Source: Cognatishimia sp. WU-CL00825
Lineage (GTDB): Bacteria > Pseudomonadota > Alphaproteobacteria > Rhodobacterales > Rhodobacteraceae
DNA length: 64,000 nt
NCBI RefSeq assembly: GCF_040364665.1
Contig: NZ_BAABWX010000010.1
Span: forward strand, 1 to 64,000
Reading direction: 5' to 3'
A program made the translations under genes and the position numbers. The notes beneath the pieces were generated by a model. The model was not told the origin of the DNA. It did not search any database and saw only the letters and a list, made by a program, of their open reading frames with translations. This document shows positions 1-9,431 of the stretch, one piece after another. The stretch's first letter is position 1; every line of letters starts with the position of its first letter.

Positions 1-286
1 CACGCGTTATTCGGAGCAGGGAAAATCCAGACAGTTTCCTTCTTCAACCCAGAAACTCTGAAAACAGGTATATACTGTGCCGACGAAGGCTGAGCCGCAT
101 TCCATGCGCAGTTCACAACACTGAAACTTCTTTCAAAACGCTGTCAGAAAGATAATCGGTCTATGACACGGGAGCTTAGATTTCTAGGAGTTACCGGAGT
201 GGAAGTCGGTGATCGCGTCCTTTCCAAATTGTTTTGGAAAAAGGATGTTGAAAGGGTAATACACCTCGACTGAGCGGTTTTTACAA
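1..286. other. No gene seen at window start
   Basis: I see no coding region, RNA gene or clear repeat in these first bases. They lie downstream of the minus-strand DUF6634-like gene. Confidence 0.5.
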
Positions 287-750
287 TTAACGCTTCAGCA
301 ACTGCTTCTGAATTTCCCTAACCCTCTCGCTCCTGTGTTCGTCACCGAGAATTTCAACTTCGATAAGCAATAAATTGGGAATTGTCCTAGTCAAAGAAAT
401 TGCCTCTTCTACAGGCACTTCAACGCTATCCGGCCCAAAAACCACTGCTTCGTGGGACTGATCATTTTCATCCCGCAGCGGCGTGTCCAACCAGTACCAG
501 CGAGACCTCGTTCGCGCATAGCCGGATTCTGGATCGATGTAGAACAAAGGAGAGGTCATGACGTCCTGTTCAATGCGTTCCGGGTGACCCGTGACCTGGC
601 CCCACAACGCGACACGCGCTCCGTTTTTACGGTGATCCATTTATGGATGGTTGGAGCATGGCCAAGATTTCTGGAACGCTTCACCTCAACAACATCTCGC
701 AAGATATCTATGGCGTAGTCGATCTCATTTAACACCAATCTATCGTTCAT
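287..750 (-). pseudogene. DUF6634-like small protein, frameshifted
   Basis: Two overlapping minus-strand frames together make one small protein. The N-terminal frame starts at 750 (MNDRLVLNEIDYAIDILRD) and reaches HAPTIHKWITVK. The C-terminal frame, ending at 287, continues with ALWGQVTGHP, TSPLFYIDPE and ARTRSRWYWLD. From memory that is the conserved core of the Rhodobacterales family DUF6634, whose function is unknown. The two frames would join cleanly if a run of five T (plus strand 623-627) were six, so a single-base indel is the simplest reading. It sits next to a decayed AAA/M41 gene, so real decay is more likely than programmed frameshifting. If the downstream ATG at 640 is used, a shortened 117-residue protein could still be made. 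Confidence 0.5.
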
Positions 751-823
751 TTTACTCTCCTTGCTTTTGGGAATTGATTGACTTTCAATAGGTAGAATTT
801 CCGGTCAGCATTCTGAGGCTTGG

Positions 824-2812
824 TTAGAAGTGGGGCGCTGGTAACTTGTCGTTTGACAGCAAGTTGGTGAGACGATCACCCGCCAGTACACCTGATTTCA
901 TGAGCTCTTCGGCTGCGGTTACAATTTGGGGGACGAGTGGTTCGAGCAGCTGTTGCGCCGCCGTCTCGGCTCTCGACACGAGTTCCGCGACTTCGAGTTG
1001 GTGATTGCGCGCGACGACCTTGAACAAGTTGTCTAAGTAGCTGGCTCCCAACCAAATTGGACCATTTTGCCCCAACCCATAGGCGCCGATTTCATTAACG
1101 GCTGAGAACATGATCAGGCCCAGATCATGCGATCTCTGTACAGGGTTTCGGCAGTGTGGATGGGCAACTGCCCAGATACGTTGCACTGCGCGCTCTGTGG
1201 GTATGCACAAACGTATACGACCGTCAGCGCAGGAAATGCGTTTGCCGCAAAAGCATGCCCGCATTCATGAACCGCCATCCGGAAACGAACATCCTCGGGG
1301 TAGCTCATAATCTCGCCAATCAAGGCGCGCGTGATGCCCTCTGTCCTAAGCGGCCGATTTGACCGTCGAGCAGCAGCGCCCCTTGCGTATCGCTGCAGCA
1401 CAGTCTGCACCTGTCTTTCCAACAGCATGAACCGCACAGTTTTCAACGTCGATATCGCGTTCAGAAGGCCTTAAATGCTGGCGCGTGATCTCCGCCAGAT
1501 CGGCCAGGCTTGGCAATGGTATGTTCACAACGTCATCGAACCGTCCGGCCCGACGAATTGGTACTGGAATGGGCCCAAGCTGATTGGCAGCGGCAATAAC
1601 TACTATTCCTTCACGTCCACGGATACCGTCTAGCTGCTCCAGTAGGCCTTTGGTCGCCTTTTGATCGTAGCTTGAATTCTTCCCCAACAGATCTTGTTGA
1701 AAGCCATCCAACTCATCGATGAATAAAATACATGGTGCTTTTGCCTGGGCGTTCTCAAAGGAGTCAGGCATGGCCTTCAGGAAGGATCCGAGGTGATTTC
1801 CGCACTGCCATTCGGAATATGATGCCGCTTCAAAAGAAAGGCCCGCAGTTTGCGACATGGCTCGCGCAAGTTCAGTCTTTCCGGTTCCTGGATCGCCGAC
1901 AAGAAGGCCCTCGAGGAACATCTTGCCAATCTAAACGGCCCTCTAGATAAGCCTCAAGCGCAACGATAATGTCCTGAGCTGCGGTTTTAGCAGAGCCAAG
2001 CCCGACGATCTCATCGAGCGGCACAACGGCTTCTGCGATCTCATCCGCGCTAGCAGTTTTCTGGATTGGCGCATCTACGTCCATTTCTTGGAGTAGTGCA
2101 TTGATCAGATTAGCAGCGTCCAAAGCAGATTCCGCGCGGAATGCCAAGATCAAATCATCAAAAGACAGACGTGTAAGATCATTGTCTTCAGGTAATTGAT
2201 GCAGTGCTTCACCAACTGCATTTTGATCGAGGCCTGGGTATTCGAATGCAAGCGCAATGCCGACAATCTCACTGGGTATAGGTTGAAGCTCAATGACATC
2301 GTAGGAACACTGTGGGAGGAGACTCTCTGGCTCACCAGTTTGGTCTAAAATCAAAATGATTGGCTCCCTTCGCGCGAAGAGAGGTTTGAGCTCCTCACTC
2401 TTGCGCTCTGTACTCGGGTGCAGTCAATTTGGCGTAGGTAGATGCTGTCGCTTGAGTCCCTCATATCGTAGCGACAGCTTTTTATCCCTTTGCCTCTCTG
2501 GGCAAGGATCGCCAGCGCTTTGAAAAAGTCATCTAAAGGCAGATCCGTCCGGATGCATGTGACGGCTTTATCCCGGAAAATATCTCGCGGCTTTGCGGAG
2601 ATTGCACGGCTAAGAAGAAGAATGAAGAGCCTCGAGTCTATCTCTCCATTATGGAAGATTTCAAAATCCCCGATATTCTCCCCGTTCCGCCCGTTTGCCG
2701 ACGAAAGCGCGGGCATGTCGTTCTCTTCTGCAAGGAACTCCAAATACTCAGAGATCTTGGCAAAGGCCGTGCGAGGCCAATTCTCATTGGGCTGCTGATT
2801 AGGCATGTTCAT
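824..2812 (-). pseudogene. FtsH-like AAA ATPase / M41 peptidase, multiply frameshifted
   Basis: Pieces in alternating minus-strand frames spell a single AAA+ protease-like protein. The N-terminal piece is 2812-2351 (MNMPNQQPNENWPRTAFAKI). A second piece (2354 downward) ends near LDWQDVPRG. A third carries Walker A (GDPGTGKT), Walker B (CILFIDELDGF) and an AAA arginine-rich segment (RRAGRFDDVVNIPLP). A fourth carries the zinc motif HECGH of M41 peptidases. A fifth covers a C-terminal tail ending at 824. Frame changes fall near 2350, near 1910, in a C4 run at 1379-1382 and around 1110-1170. With at least four lesions, no full product can be made. Intact relatives would be ATP-dependent membrane or cytosolic proteases, but no membrane segment is obvious in the N-terminal piece. 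The neighbouring DUF6634-like gene is also frameshifted, which suggests a remnant of an integrated element. Confidence 0.75.
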
Positions 2813-4197
2813 CCTCCTTCAGGCAAAGCGATTGCGTTCACGAAAACCGTGTTTCAGACCAAACAATCTGTGGTGATTTGACGGCTGAGAATTCCCCTCC
2901 GCCGCACAGAACATAGTATGAACATTCAGGCCGGAAAAGAGGGTGCTCGCGAAATAGTCCAGGCAATAAATTGAAATTACATGACTTTCTCAGATTTTTC
3001 GCAAACGCACATCAATCGTAATTTTACAATGTGGTTGGGAAGATCGCAAAAAATCGCACGCAAAAAGCGGCGTTTTTCGCAAACGGGTTTTTGGTCAAAA
3101 TTAAAGTACAAATCTATTGGTCAGCGCGTCAAATCCGGCCCCGTGCGATAGGTGGGGAAGTGTCAAGAACAACGAACAGGGCAATTAGAGTAAGTGCTCC
3201 AAACCGTGATTCTTGTCGCCTATTTAGTAAGAATTTAAGCACTGGAGTTCGCATTCTTAACCCCCGATAGGGGGTCCTCCGATTTGGTTAGCACACCCTG
3301 ACATCGCAACATTCGAAGAAAAACAGACATTCTCTGCCGCCCTAGCAGATGGCGGCTATGCGGACGAAGCCGTCGTTCGCTGCGACTGCGCTATCGCAAA
3401 GGCACTACAAGTTTCTTCAGGTCAGCCGACCTTCGCTGCGGTCGCGAACCGGAAGGACAGGTGCAGAGAAGCAGACTCCGTCTCCGTCGAACACTCGCTA
3501 CGTTTTGCACGGCCGCCAGCCGACGGAGAGCCATTTTTTTCGATTTCTGCGGTTGGAGTGGTCCGCATCTCAATTCCTGGTCAGTAGGAGATTTACAGTG
3601 CACTTGTGAGGGTCTGGATCGCCAAAAACCAAGTAAGCGCGCCTTGGCGGTAACCTACCCTCGATCCGCGGCACCGAATAAATTACCTCCAACTGGAATG
3701 ACGGTAACAGTGTCATCCAGCCTTATGCAGCCAGGCTTCGGATGAAACACTGTTGTCTCGGCAGGAATCACCATTCCGCACTGCAGCTTTTCATCTGCGT
3801 CAGCAGTTTGCCAAAAAAACTTTGTAACAGGTGACTATCTGACGGGTGTGGAAGCAGTTTTCGAACCATATTCAGGTGGGTTTTGTCGCCGATCAGTAGT
3901 TCGATGAGCAGCTTTTGGTTCCGACGTTTAGCGATGCTTTTCAAACGGTTGACCGTCAAATTTGGTTCGACCCAAACCCAATGCGAGACTTTGGAAACGG
4001 AGCTCATAATATAACTGTTTTTCATATCCCGATGAAAATTTCGACCTTCTTAGAATAGCAAAGGCTGTAATATAGATGTGATGTAATCGGCGATTCGCAG
4101 ATTCCGGAGCCCACCGCTGTAACCGGTCTGCTTGCCGACAGGAGTTAGACCGTTAAACTCAGAGGAGACACGCGAAAGGAACTAGACGCAACCTGTC
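2813..4197. other. Long non-coding stretch
   Basis: No convincing gene is seen. Short ORFs on both strands have arginine/serine-rich or low-information translations and overlap each other. The stretch holds three TCGCAAA repeats (2999, 3044, 3077), with the longer direct repeat TTTTTCGCAAACG at 2995 and 3073. It also holds a perfect 6-bp stem around GATA (ACCCCC/GGGGGT) at 3261-3276. It looks like decayed or intergenic DNA between the broken AAA gene and the metabolic island. Confidence 0.4.
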
Positions 4198-4281
4198 TTA
4201 GGGCTTTGTGAAATTCAGCCAGAGCCATCGTTGCGGGGTTGAATAACCCAGAGCGCGATTGTTGCCGTGATTTATTACCAT
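4198..4281 (-). mobile_element. Possible IS3-type transposase C-terminal scrap
   Basis: Minus-strand translation from 4281 to the stop at 4198 gives MVINHGNNRALGYSTPQR and a short tail. The string NNRALGYSTP resembles the C-terminal end of IS3-family orfB/integrase-core transposases, which typically read like NxRPHSALGYxTP. Nothing intact remains and no terminal repeats were found. It could be chance similarity over a short string, so confidence is low. It would fit the decayed character of the first 4.5 kb. Confidence 0.3.
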
Positions 4282-4523
4282 CCGGCCACGCAACGATCTC
4301 ACTCAGTGTCGAGCATTTCGGCCAAACCGGCTCCTTCGGCGATCATGCTTGTCGTTTTGTTTTGGACCGACATGTGTCACGGATTCGGCGAGCGGGTTAG
4401 CAGTCGGTCGGGGGCCCCGCGGGATAGGCCAAAACGAATTGGTTGCTCCGAAAAATAGGTTGCCTCAACAAAACCGGTTCCTTTGGGAGCCCTGCGGATA
4501 CATATCAAATTGAAGGACATTAA

Positions 4524-5975
4524 ATGACATCCCTGGGAATCGACGTTGGCACATCCGGCTTGCGCGGCTTGCTCATTGGCGAAGATGGCGGGGTCGTAGG
4601 ATCCGCCGAACGCAGCTACAGTGCAACCTCCAAGCAGCAGGGTTGGTCTGAACAGGACCCCACCGATTGGATCGCCGCGCTGAACGAAACTGTCGATGAA
4701 CTGCGTCAGAAATTTCCAAGTTTCAGCCAATTGCGCGGGATTGGTGTGGCGGGCCACATGCACGGCGCGACGCTGCTTGATGCAGCCGGGGAAGTCCTGC
4801 GGCCTTGTATTTTGTGGAACGACACGCGGTCACATGTCGAGGCCGCCAGATTGGATAGCACAGAGGGTGTTCGCGCGACGTCGGGCAATATTGTCTTTCC
4901 CGGTTTTACAGCGCCAAAGCTCGAATGGGTGCGCAAACATGAACCGGAAATCTACGCCAAGGTGCACAAGGTCCTGCTGCCTGCGGCCTATCTGAATTAC
5001 TATCTGACCGGTGATTTTGTGGCAGATATGTCTGACAGCGCCGGAACATCCTGGTTGGATGCCGGGCAACGGGCTTGGTCGGATCACCTGCTCAATGCAA
5101 GTAACATGCGCCTTGATCAGATGCCAAGGCTCGTTGAAGGCAGCGAAGCCGCAGGCACGCTGCGTGCAAAACTTCAAAGCGATTGGGGGCTGGACGGAGC
5201 TGTCACCGTCGCGGGTGGCGCGGGCGATAACGCCGCCTCTGCCTGCGGTATCGGCGCGCTCAACGAAGGACAGGGGTTTGTGTCGCTTGGCACCTCTGGC
5301 GTGTTGCTTGCGGCGCGCGATGGCTATCGGCCCGCTCCGGAAACCGCCTTGCACACGTTTTGCCATGCTGTTCCGGATCGTTGGTATCAAATGGGGGTCA
5401 TGCTTTCAGCAACCGATAGCCTGAACTGGCTGTCCCGAATGGTTGGCAAGAAGCCCTCGGAATTGACCGCAGCCTTGGGTGAGACAATTCAGCCGCCTCA
5501 GAATGTTCGGTTTCTGCCTTATCTGTCGGGCGAACGAACACCGCACAACGACCCGGAGATCCGGGGAAGCTTTACAGGGTTGTCCATTGCAACGACGCAA
5601 GAAGACTTGACGCGCGCGGTTCTGGAAGGCGTGGCCTTTGGGTTAAGAGACAGCTTTGAGGCCCTGAAGGCGACAGATGCCAAATTGACGGATGTGTTTG
5701 CAATCGGCGGCGGAAGCGCGTCACGCTATTGGCTGCAAGTGATCGCGACCTTGATGGACATGCCGTTGAAATTGCCTGGGTCCAGCGAATTTGGCGGTGC
5801 CATGGGGGCCGCAAAGCTGGGCCAGATCGCGGCGACGGGCGCGTCGATTGAAGCGGTAATTTCGGTCCCTGAGGTGCAGGCCGAGATCGAACCAGTGCGC
5901 GCATTGAGCGATGCTTTTGAGGAGAAGTATCAGGCCTATCGCCGGGCCTACGGGGGCATCAAAGCCATACAGTAA
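4524..5975 (+). CDS. xylB: Xylulokinase (FGGY carbohydrate kinase)
   Basis: A 483-residue FGGY-family kinase, the usual length for XylB, which phosphorylates D-xylulose to D-xylulose 5-phosphate with ATP. The N-terminal phosphate-binding motif GIDVGTSGLRG is at residues 5-15. GHMHGATLLD, ILWNDTR and the C-terminal IGGGSASRYW match the family's conserved sugar- and nucleotide-binding segments. It is the first gene of the plus-strand island and is followed 42 bp later by an aldo/keto reductase. With a xylitol-type dehydrogenase, ribitol dehydrogenase, transketolase and transaldolase nearby, a pentulose kinase fits well. D-ribulose as substrate cannot be excluded from sequence alone. I chose ATG 4524 because the conserved N-terminus begins immediately after it. 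Confidence 0.9.
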   Translation: MTSLGIDVGTSGLRGLLIGEDGGVVGSAERSYSATSKQQGWSEQDPTDWIAALNETVDELRQKFPSFSQLRGIGVAGHMHGATLLDAAGEVLRPCILWNDTRSHVEAARLDSTEGVRATSGNIVFPGFTAPKLEWVRKHEPEIYAKVHKVLLPAAYLNYYLTGDFVADMSDSAGTSWLDAGQRAWSDHLLNASNMRLDQMPRLVEGSEAAGTLRAKLQSDWGLDGAVTVAGGAGDNAASACGIGALNEGQGFVSLGTSGVLLAARDGYRPAPETALHTFCHAVPDRWYQMGVMLSATDSLNWLSRMVGKKPSELTAALGETIQPPQNVRFLPYLSGERTPHNDPEIRGSFTGLSIATTQEDLTRAVLEGVAFGLRDSFEALKATDAKLTDVFAIGGGSASRYWLQVIATLMDMPLKLPGSSEFGGAMGAAKLGQIAATGASIEAVISVPEVQAEIEPVRALSDAFEEKYQAYRRAYGGIKAIQ

Positions 5976-6017
5976 ACACAGGGCAATCCAAGGGTTGCTG
6001 AAATTTGGAGACAGCGA

Positions 6018-6848
6018 ATGAACTCTATTCCCAATCTAACGATGGCTGATAGGCATACGTTGCCGCAAATCGGTTTTGGCCTGTGGCAGGTCGAGTCAGG
6101 CGGTGCAGCTGATGTCGTTCGCGGGGCGCTGCAGGCTGGGTACCGCCTGTTGGATGGTGCCTATAAATACATGAACGAAGAAGCGATGGGCGAAGGGCTG
6201 CGCGCGTCCGGCATTCCGCGCGACGATGTATTTGTGACAACCAAGATATGGAACAACGAGCACGGCAAAACCGCTGCCCGAGCGTCTGTTGAACGTAGCC
6301 TGCGCCAGATCGGCGTTGAGCAACTCAACTTGTGCCTCATTCACTGGCCTGTCCCGACACAGGACCTGTATGTCGAAACCTGGGAAGCATTGGTTGCGAT
6401 GCGCGGCGAAGGGCTGATCGCATCCATTGGGGTTTCAAACTTCAATGAGGACCATCTGGACCGCTTGATCGCCGAGACCGGCGAAACTCCAGCCGTCAAC
6501 CAGATCGAAGTGCATCCGCAGCTGCAACAACCTCAGATGCGGGCAGCAAATGCACAACGGGGGATTGTGACCCAAGCCTGGACGCCGCTTGGCAATGGGG
6601 CGTCCTTCGAGGCTCCACCGGTGGCAGATGTGGCCAATCGAACCGGCAAGAGCCCGGCGCAGGTGATCCTGCGCTGGCATTTCCAATTGGGCCACGCGTT
6701 TTTGCCACGGTCGTCAAACCCCGAACGGCAGATTCAAAATCTGGATATTTTCGACTTCGAACTGACAGACGCTGAAATGCAGAAAATGAAGACGCTCGAT
6801 CTTGGAATGCGCACCGGGCCGGACCCCTCTGTGTTCAAGATGATGTAG
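6018..6848 (+). CDS. Aldo/keto reductase
   Basis: A 276-residue NAD(P)H-dependent aldo/keto reductase of the 2,5-diketogluconate-reductase-like group, cytoplasmic. The catalytic tetrad is visible: Asp and Tyr in LLDGAYKYMNE, Lys in VTTKIW and His in LCLIHWP. GVSNFN and the C-terminal PRSSNPER (cofactor 2'-phosphate loop region) are also present. It follows xylB closely and probably shares its transcript. A role interconverting a sugar aldehyde and polyol (for example xylose and xylitol) is inferred from context. The exact substrate cannot be read from sequence. It ends 22 bp before the convergent LysR gene. Confidence 0.85.
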   Translation: MNSIPNLTMADRHTLPQIGFGLWQVESGGAADVVRGALQAGYRLLDGAYKYMNEEAMGEGLRASGIPRDDVFVTTKIWNNEHGKTAARASVERSLRQIGVEQLNLCLIHWPVPTQDLYVETWEALVAMRGEGLIASIGVSNFNEDHLDRLIAETGETPAVNQIEVHPQLQQPQMRAANAQRGIVTQAWTPLGNGASFEAPPVADVANRTGKSPAQVILRWHFQLGHAFLPRSSNPERQIQNLDIFDFELTDAEMQKMKTLDLGMRTGPDPSVFKMM

Positions 6849-6869
6849 CTTGGCAATCACCCGTTAGGG

Positions 6870-7772
6870 CTAAGGATTCGACATCAGATCAACAAGGTGA
6901 CCAATGGGGCCGTTGTTGTATTCTTCCGGCTTATAGACGACGGCCGAGTCTAGGTCCCACAACTCCCACGAGTTTGGCGGAATGCGGCTCAAGCCGAACT
7001 TTTCGGCTGTAGGACCAAAGTCGTCTGGCAGCACGACAACATAGTCGCCCATGCTGGCGAGGCTGAGGATCGTCGCCATCGAGCCGCTTCTCATTGGGAT
7101 TCTGGGAAGTGCCACGCCCTCAGCCGCACAGGCTTCCGCAACGCTGGTAGCAAACACTTTGTTGTTAAAGAATCCCATCCACGGAAAGTCAACGAGGTCG
7201 GCGAGCGAAACGCTTGGCTTTCGCGTCAAAGGGTGATCCGATCTGACATAGGGCCATTGCCGGACCGGGGAAAATCGGCGTTCCTTGAACCCGTTCGGAA
7301 GCTGCGAATCCGCGATCTCACCTACCGCAAGGTCGATGCGCCCAGCATCAAGTTCGTCGAGAAGTAGTTTCATCGGCGCGGTCATCAAATCGACGGTGAC
7401 ATTCGGGAAATCGGCCAGCATTTGATGCAGCACGCGGGGCATGCGCAGCCAGCTCCACATGGGGCCGGCCCCTATCCGGATATTCCCGCTGAGACTGTGA
7501 TCGAAACTGGACATGCGCAACAGGGATTGGCGGGTTTGCGCCTCGATCTTGATAGCACACTCATAAAGCTCGCGGGCCGCAAGAGTTGGCTCCAACCCGC
7601 GGTTCTTTCGCTCAAACAGGCGGATACCAATGTCGTCTTCGAGCCGCGACAGGCTTTTAGACATTGCGGGCTGCGTCATGCCCACGGCGTCCGCTGCGTG
7701 TTTCAGGTTCTTTGTCTCATAGGTCGCGACAAAGTTGGAAAGGCAACGGTCGTCAAGATAACGTATTGGCAT
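6870..7772 (-). CDS. LysR-family transcriptional regulator
   Basis: A roughly 300-residue LysR-type regulator. The winged helix-turn-helix occupies about residues 5-65 (NLKHAADAVGMTQPAMSKSL, then LFERKNRGL). The periplasmic-binding-protein-like effector domain follows. ATG at 7772 is preferred over an upstream TTG at 7784 because the family N-terminus fits it. It is transcribed away from the sulfatase gene at 7895, the classic arrangement for a LysR activator of the divergent operon. The shared intergenic region carries a repeated ATTTCAGT and a TTCA-N12-TGAA inverted repeat. It probably senses an intermediate of the island's pathway; the effector is unknown. Confidence 0.85.
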   Translation of the reverse strand: MPIRYLDDRCLSNFVATYETKNLKHAADAVGMTQPAMSKSLSRLEDDIGIRLFERKNRGLEPTLAARELYECAIKIEAQTRQSLLRMSSFDHSLSGNIRIGAGPMWSWLRMPRVLHQMLADFPNVTVDLMTAPMKLLLDELDAGRIDLAVGEIADSQLPNGFKERRFSPVRQWPYVRSDHPLTRKPSVSLADLVDFPWMGFFNNKVFATSVAEACAAEGVALPRIPMRSGSMATILSLASMGDYVVVLPDDFGPTAEKFGLSRIPPNSWELWDLDSAVVYKPEEYNNGPIGHLVDLMSNP

Positions 7773-7894
7773 TTCAGTACCCAAACTAAATTTCAGTTAT
7801 CACTGTATGAAGTTTTAGACGTTTAAGGAAGACCTGAACGCATGTAGGTTTGGAAAAACCGCCTCGGTCGCGGAAATTTTTTCAGGGGGAAAAC
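7773..7894. promoter_or_regulatory. Divergent LysR/sulfatase promoter region
   Basis: This 122-bp space between divergent start codons holds two copies of ATTTCAGT (7771-7778, overlapping the LysR start, and 7790-7797). It also holds an inverted repeat TTCA-N12-TGAA (7792-7811), which resembles LysR-type T-N11-A boxes. A good Shine-Dalgarno (AGGGGG) precedes the sulfatase ATG. Operator function is inferred. Confidence 0.4.
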
Positions 7895-9421
7895 ATGACC
7901 AAAACCAGCCAACCCAATATTTTGCTCGTCATGGTTGATCAGATGTCGCATTTTGTGCTGCCGATCGCGCAGCCGGAATACAGAACGCCCCATCACCAAG
8001 CCATTGCACCCAATATTGCCGCATTGGCCAAAGGTGGCATGACGTTCACGGACTGCTACACCGACTCGCCGCTCTGCGCCCCTGCGCGGGCGTCGATTGC
8101 CACCGGAATGCACGTTCGCGAACATGGCGTTTGCACCAACGGTGACGAATTTCATGCTTCAACGCCCACTTTCATGCACAGCTTGCAGGAACTGGGATAT
8201 CGCACGACGGTCTCGGGCAAAACCCATTCCATCGGCCCCGACCAATTGCACGGCTTCGATGATCGCCAGACAACCGACATCTATCCGTCTGATTTCATCT
8301 GGCAGCGCGACTGGTCGCAACCGGTTCAGCATGACCCCGGCACATCGGTCAAAAAGCTCTCTCAATCCGGGATCATCCGCACATCCATGCAGATGAACTA
8401 TGACACCGAAGCCAAGAACCGCGCGGTTGAATTCATGCAGGAGCACGTGCTGAACACCGACAATCAGCCGTTCATGATGATGGTGTCCTTTACCCAACCT
8501 CATGAGCCGTTTCAGGCGCTGAAAAAGCACTGGGATCTTTACGACGGTCAGGAGTTCGACGCACCAGGCCCCGAGTCGCGTGGCGACGGCGCGGATCATC
8601 CCTACAACAAGGGGCTGGAGATCTATCACGGCATCAACCTTGATCCCCCAGGCGATGACCGTATCAAGACTTCGGTGCGTGCGCATCTGGCCATGATCAG
8701 TCAAATCGATGATTTCCTTGGCGAAATGATGGACGCATTGGATCGGTTGCAACTGACCGAAGACACGATTGTTGTATTCACCAGCGACCACGGCGAGATG
8801 CTGGGCGCCCACCAGATGTGGTTCAAGCGATCCTTCATGGAAGAAAGCGCACATGTGCCGCTTGTGATGTCATGGCCGGGCAAGATCAAACCGGGTGTGT
8901 GCTCAGAGCCTGTCAGCCACGTCGACGTTGGCCCGACACTTGTAGATATGGCGGGTGGCACACCAGCAACCGTCAGCGTAAAATGGAGCGGCGACAGCCT
9001 GAAGACCATGTTGCTTGACGGTCAAGACTCCGACTGGCGTGGCACGGCCATGGTGGACTATTGGGGCGACGGGACGAACACGCCGATGATGGTTCTGCGC
9101 GAAGGCGATTTGAAACTCGCCTATTTCATCGATTATGAGCCGGTTTTGTTCAATCTGCGCGAAGACCCCTACGAGATGACAAATGTCGCGTCGGACCCGA
9201 AATATGCGGATCAGATGGCATCAATGATCGCCAAGATGACGGACGGTTTCGATCCGGCTGCCTTCAAGGAAGAACAGATCAGATTGCAAAAGAACCGCAT
9301 GATGATCCAGCGCGCACGCCTGAAATCTGACAGCGACAGGCTCGGCTGGGACTATCAGCCCAAGCGTGACGCAGGCAAGCAATACGTGCGTGCGGCTGTC
9401 AATGTCACTCCCGCTAAATGA
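7895..9421 (+). CDS. Type I sulfatase, choline-sulfatase (BetC)-like
   Basis: A 508-residue arylsulfatase-superfamily hydrolase that would cleave a sulfate ester. The formylglycine motif CAPAR is at residues 61-65 in SPLCAPARAS. The metal-binding MVDQ segment near the N-terminus and SDHGEMLG in the C-terminal half are present. Segments GPDQLHGF, TTDIYPSDF and WFKRSFMEESAHVPL closely resemble choline sulfatases as I recall them. The pentitol-metabolism context argues that the real substrate may be something else. No signal peptide is seen, so it should act in the cytoplasm. ATG 7895 is chosen over 7850 because AGGGGG lies just upstream and MTKTSQPNIL begins the family alignment. It needs an FGE, which is encoded at 15940. 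Confidence 0.88.
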   Translation: MTKTSQPNILLVMVDQMSHFVLPIAQPEYRTPHHQAIAPNIAALAKGGMTFTDCYTDSPLCAPARASIATGMHVREHGVCTNGDEFHASTPTFMHSLQELGYRTTVSGKTHSIGPDQLHGFDDRQTTDIYPSDFIWQRDWSQPVQHDPGTSVKKLSQSGIIRTSMQMNYDTEAKNRAVEFMQEHVLNTDNQPFMMMVSFTQPHEPFQALKKHWDLYDGQEFDAPGPESRGDGADHPYNKGLEIYHGINLDPPGDDRIKTSVRAHLAMISQIDDFLGEMMDALDRLQLTEDTIVVFTSDHGEMLGAHQMWFKRSFMEESAHVPLVMSWPGKIKPGVCSEPVSHVDVGPTLVDMAGGTPATVSVKWSGDSLKTMLLDGQDSDWRGTAMVDYWGDGTNTPMMVLREGDLKLAYFIDYEPVLFNLREDPYEMTNVASDPKYADQMASMIAKMTDGFDPAAFKEEQIRLQKNRMMIQRARLKSDSDRLGWDYQPKRDAGKQYVRAAVNVTPAK

Positions 9422-9431
9422 GGTATCCGAA

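Noticed and set aside
3349..3745. Overlapping short plus-strand frames around 3.4-3.7 kb
   Set aside because: Three frames overlap with Arg/Ser/Pro-rich translations and no conserved motif; treated as non-coding.
8159..8854. 231-residue minus-strand open frame inside the first sulfatase gene
   Set aside because: The sulfatase on the plus strand has all catalytic motifs; the opposite frame has none of any known family.
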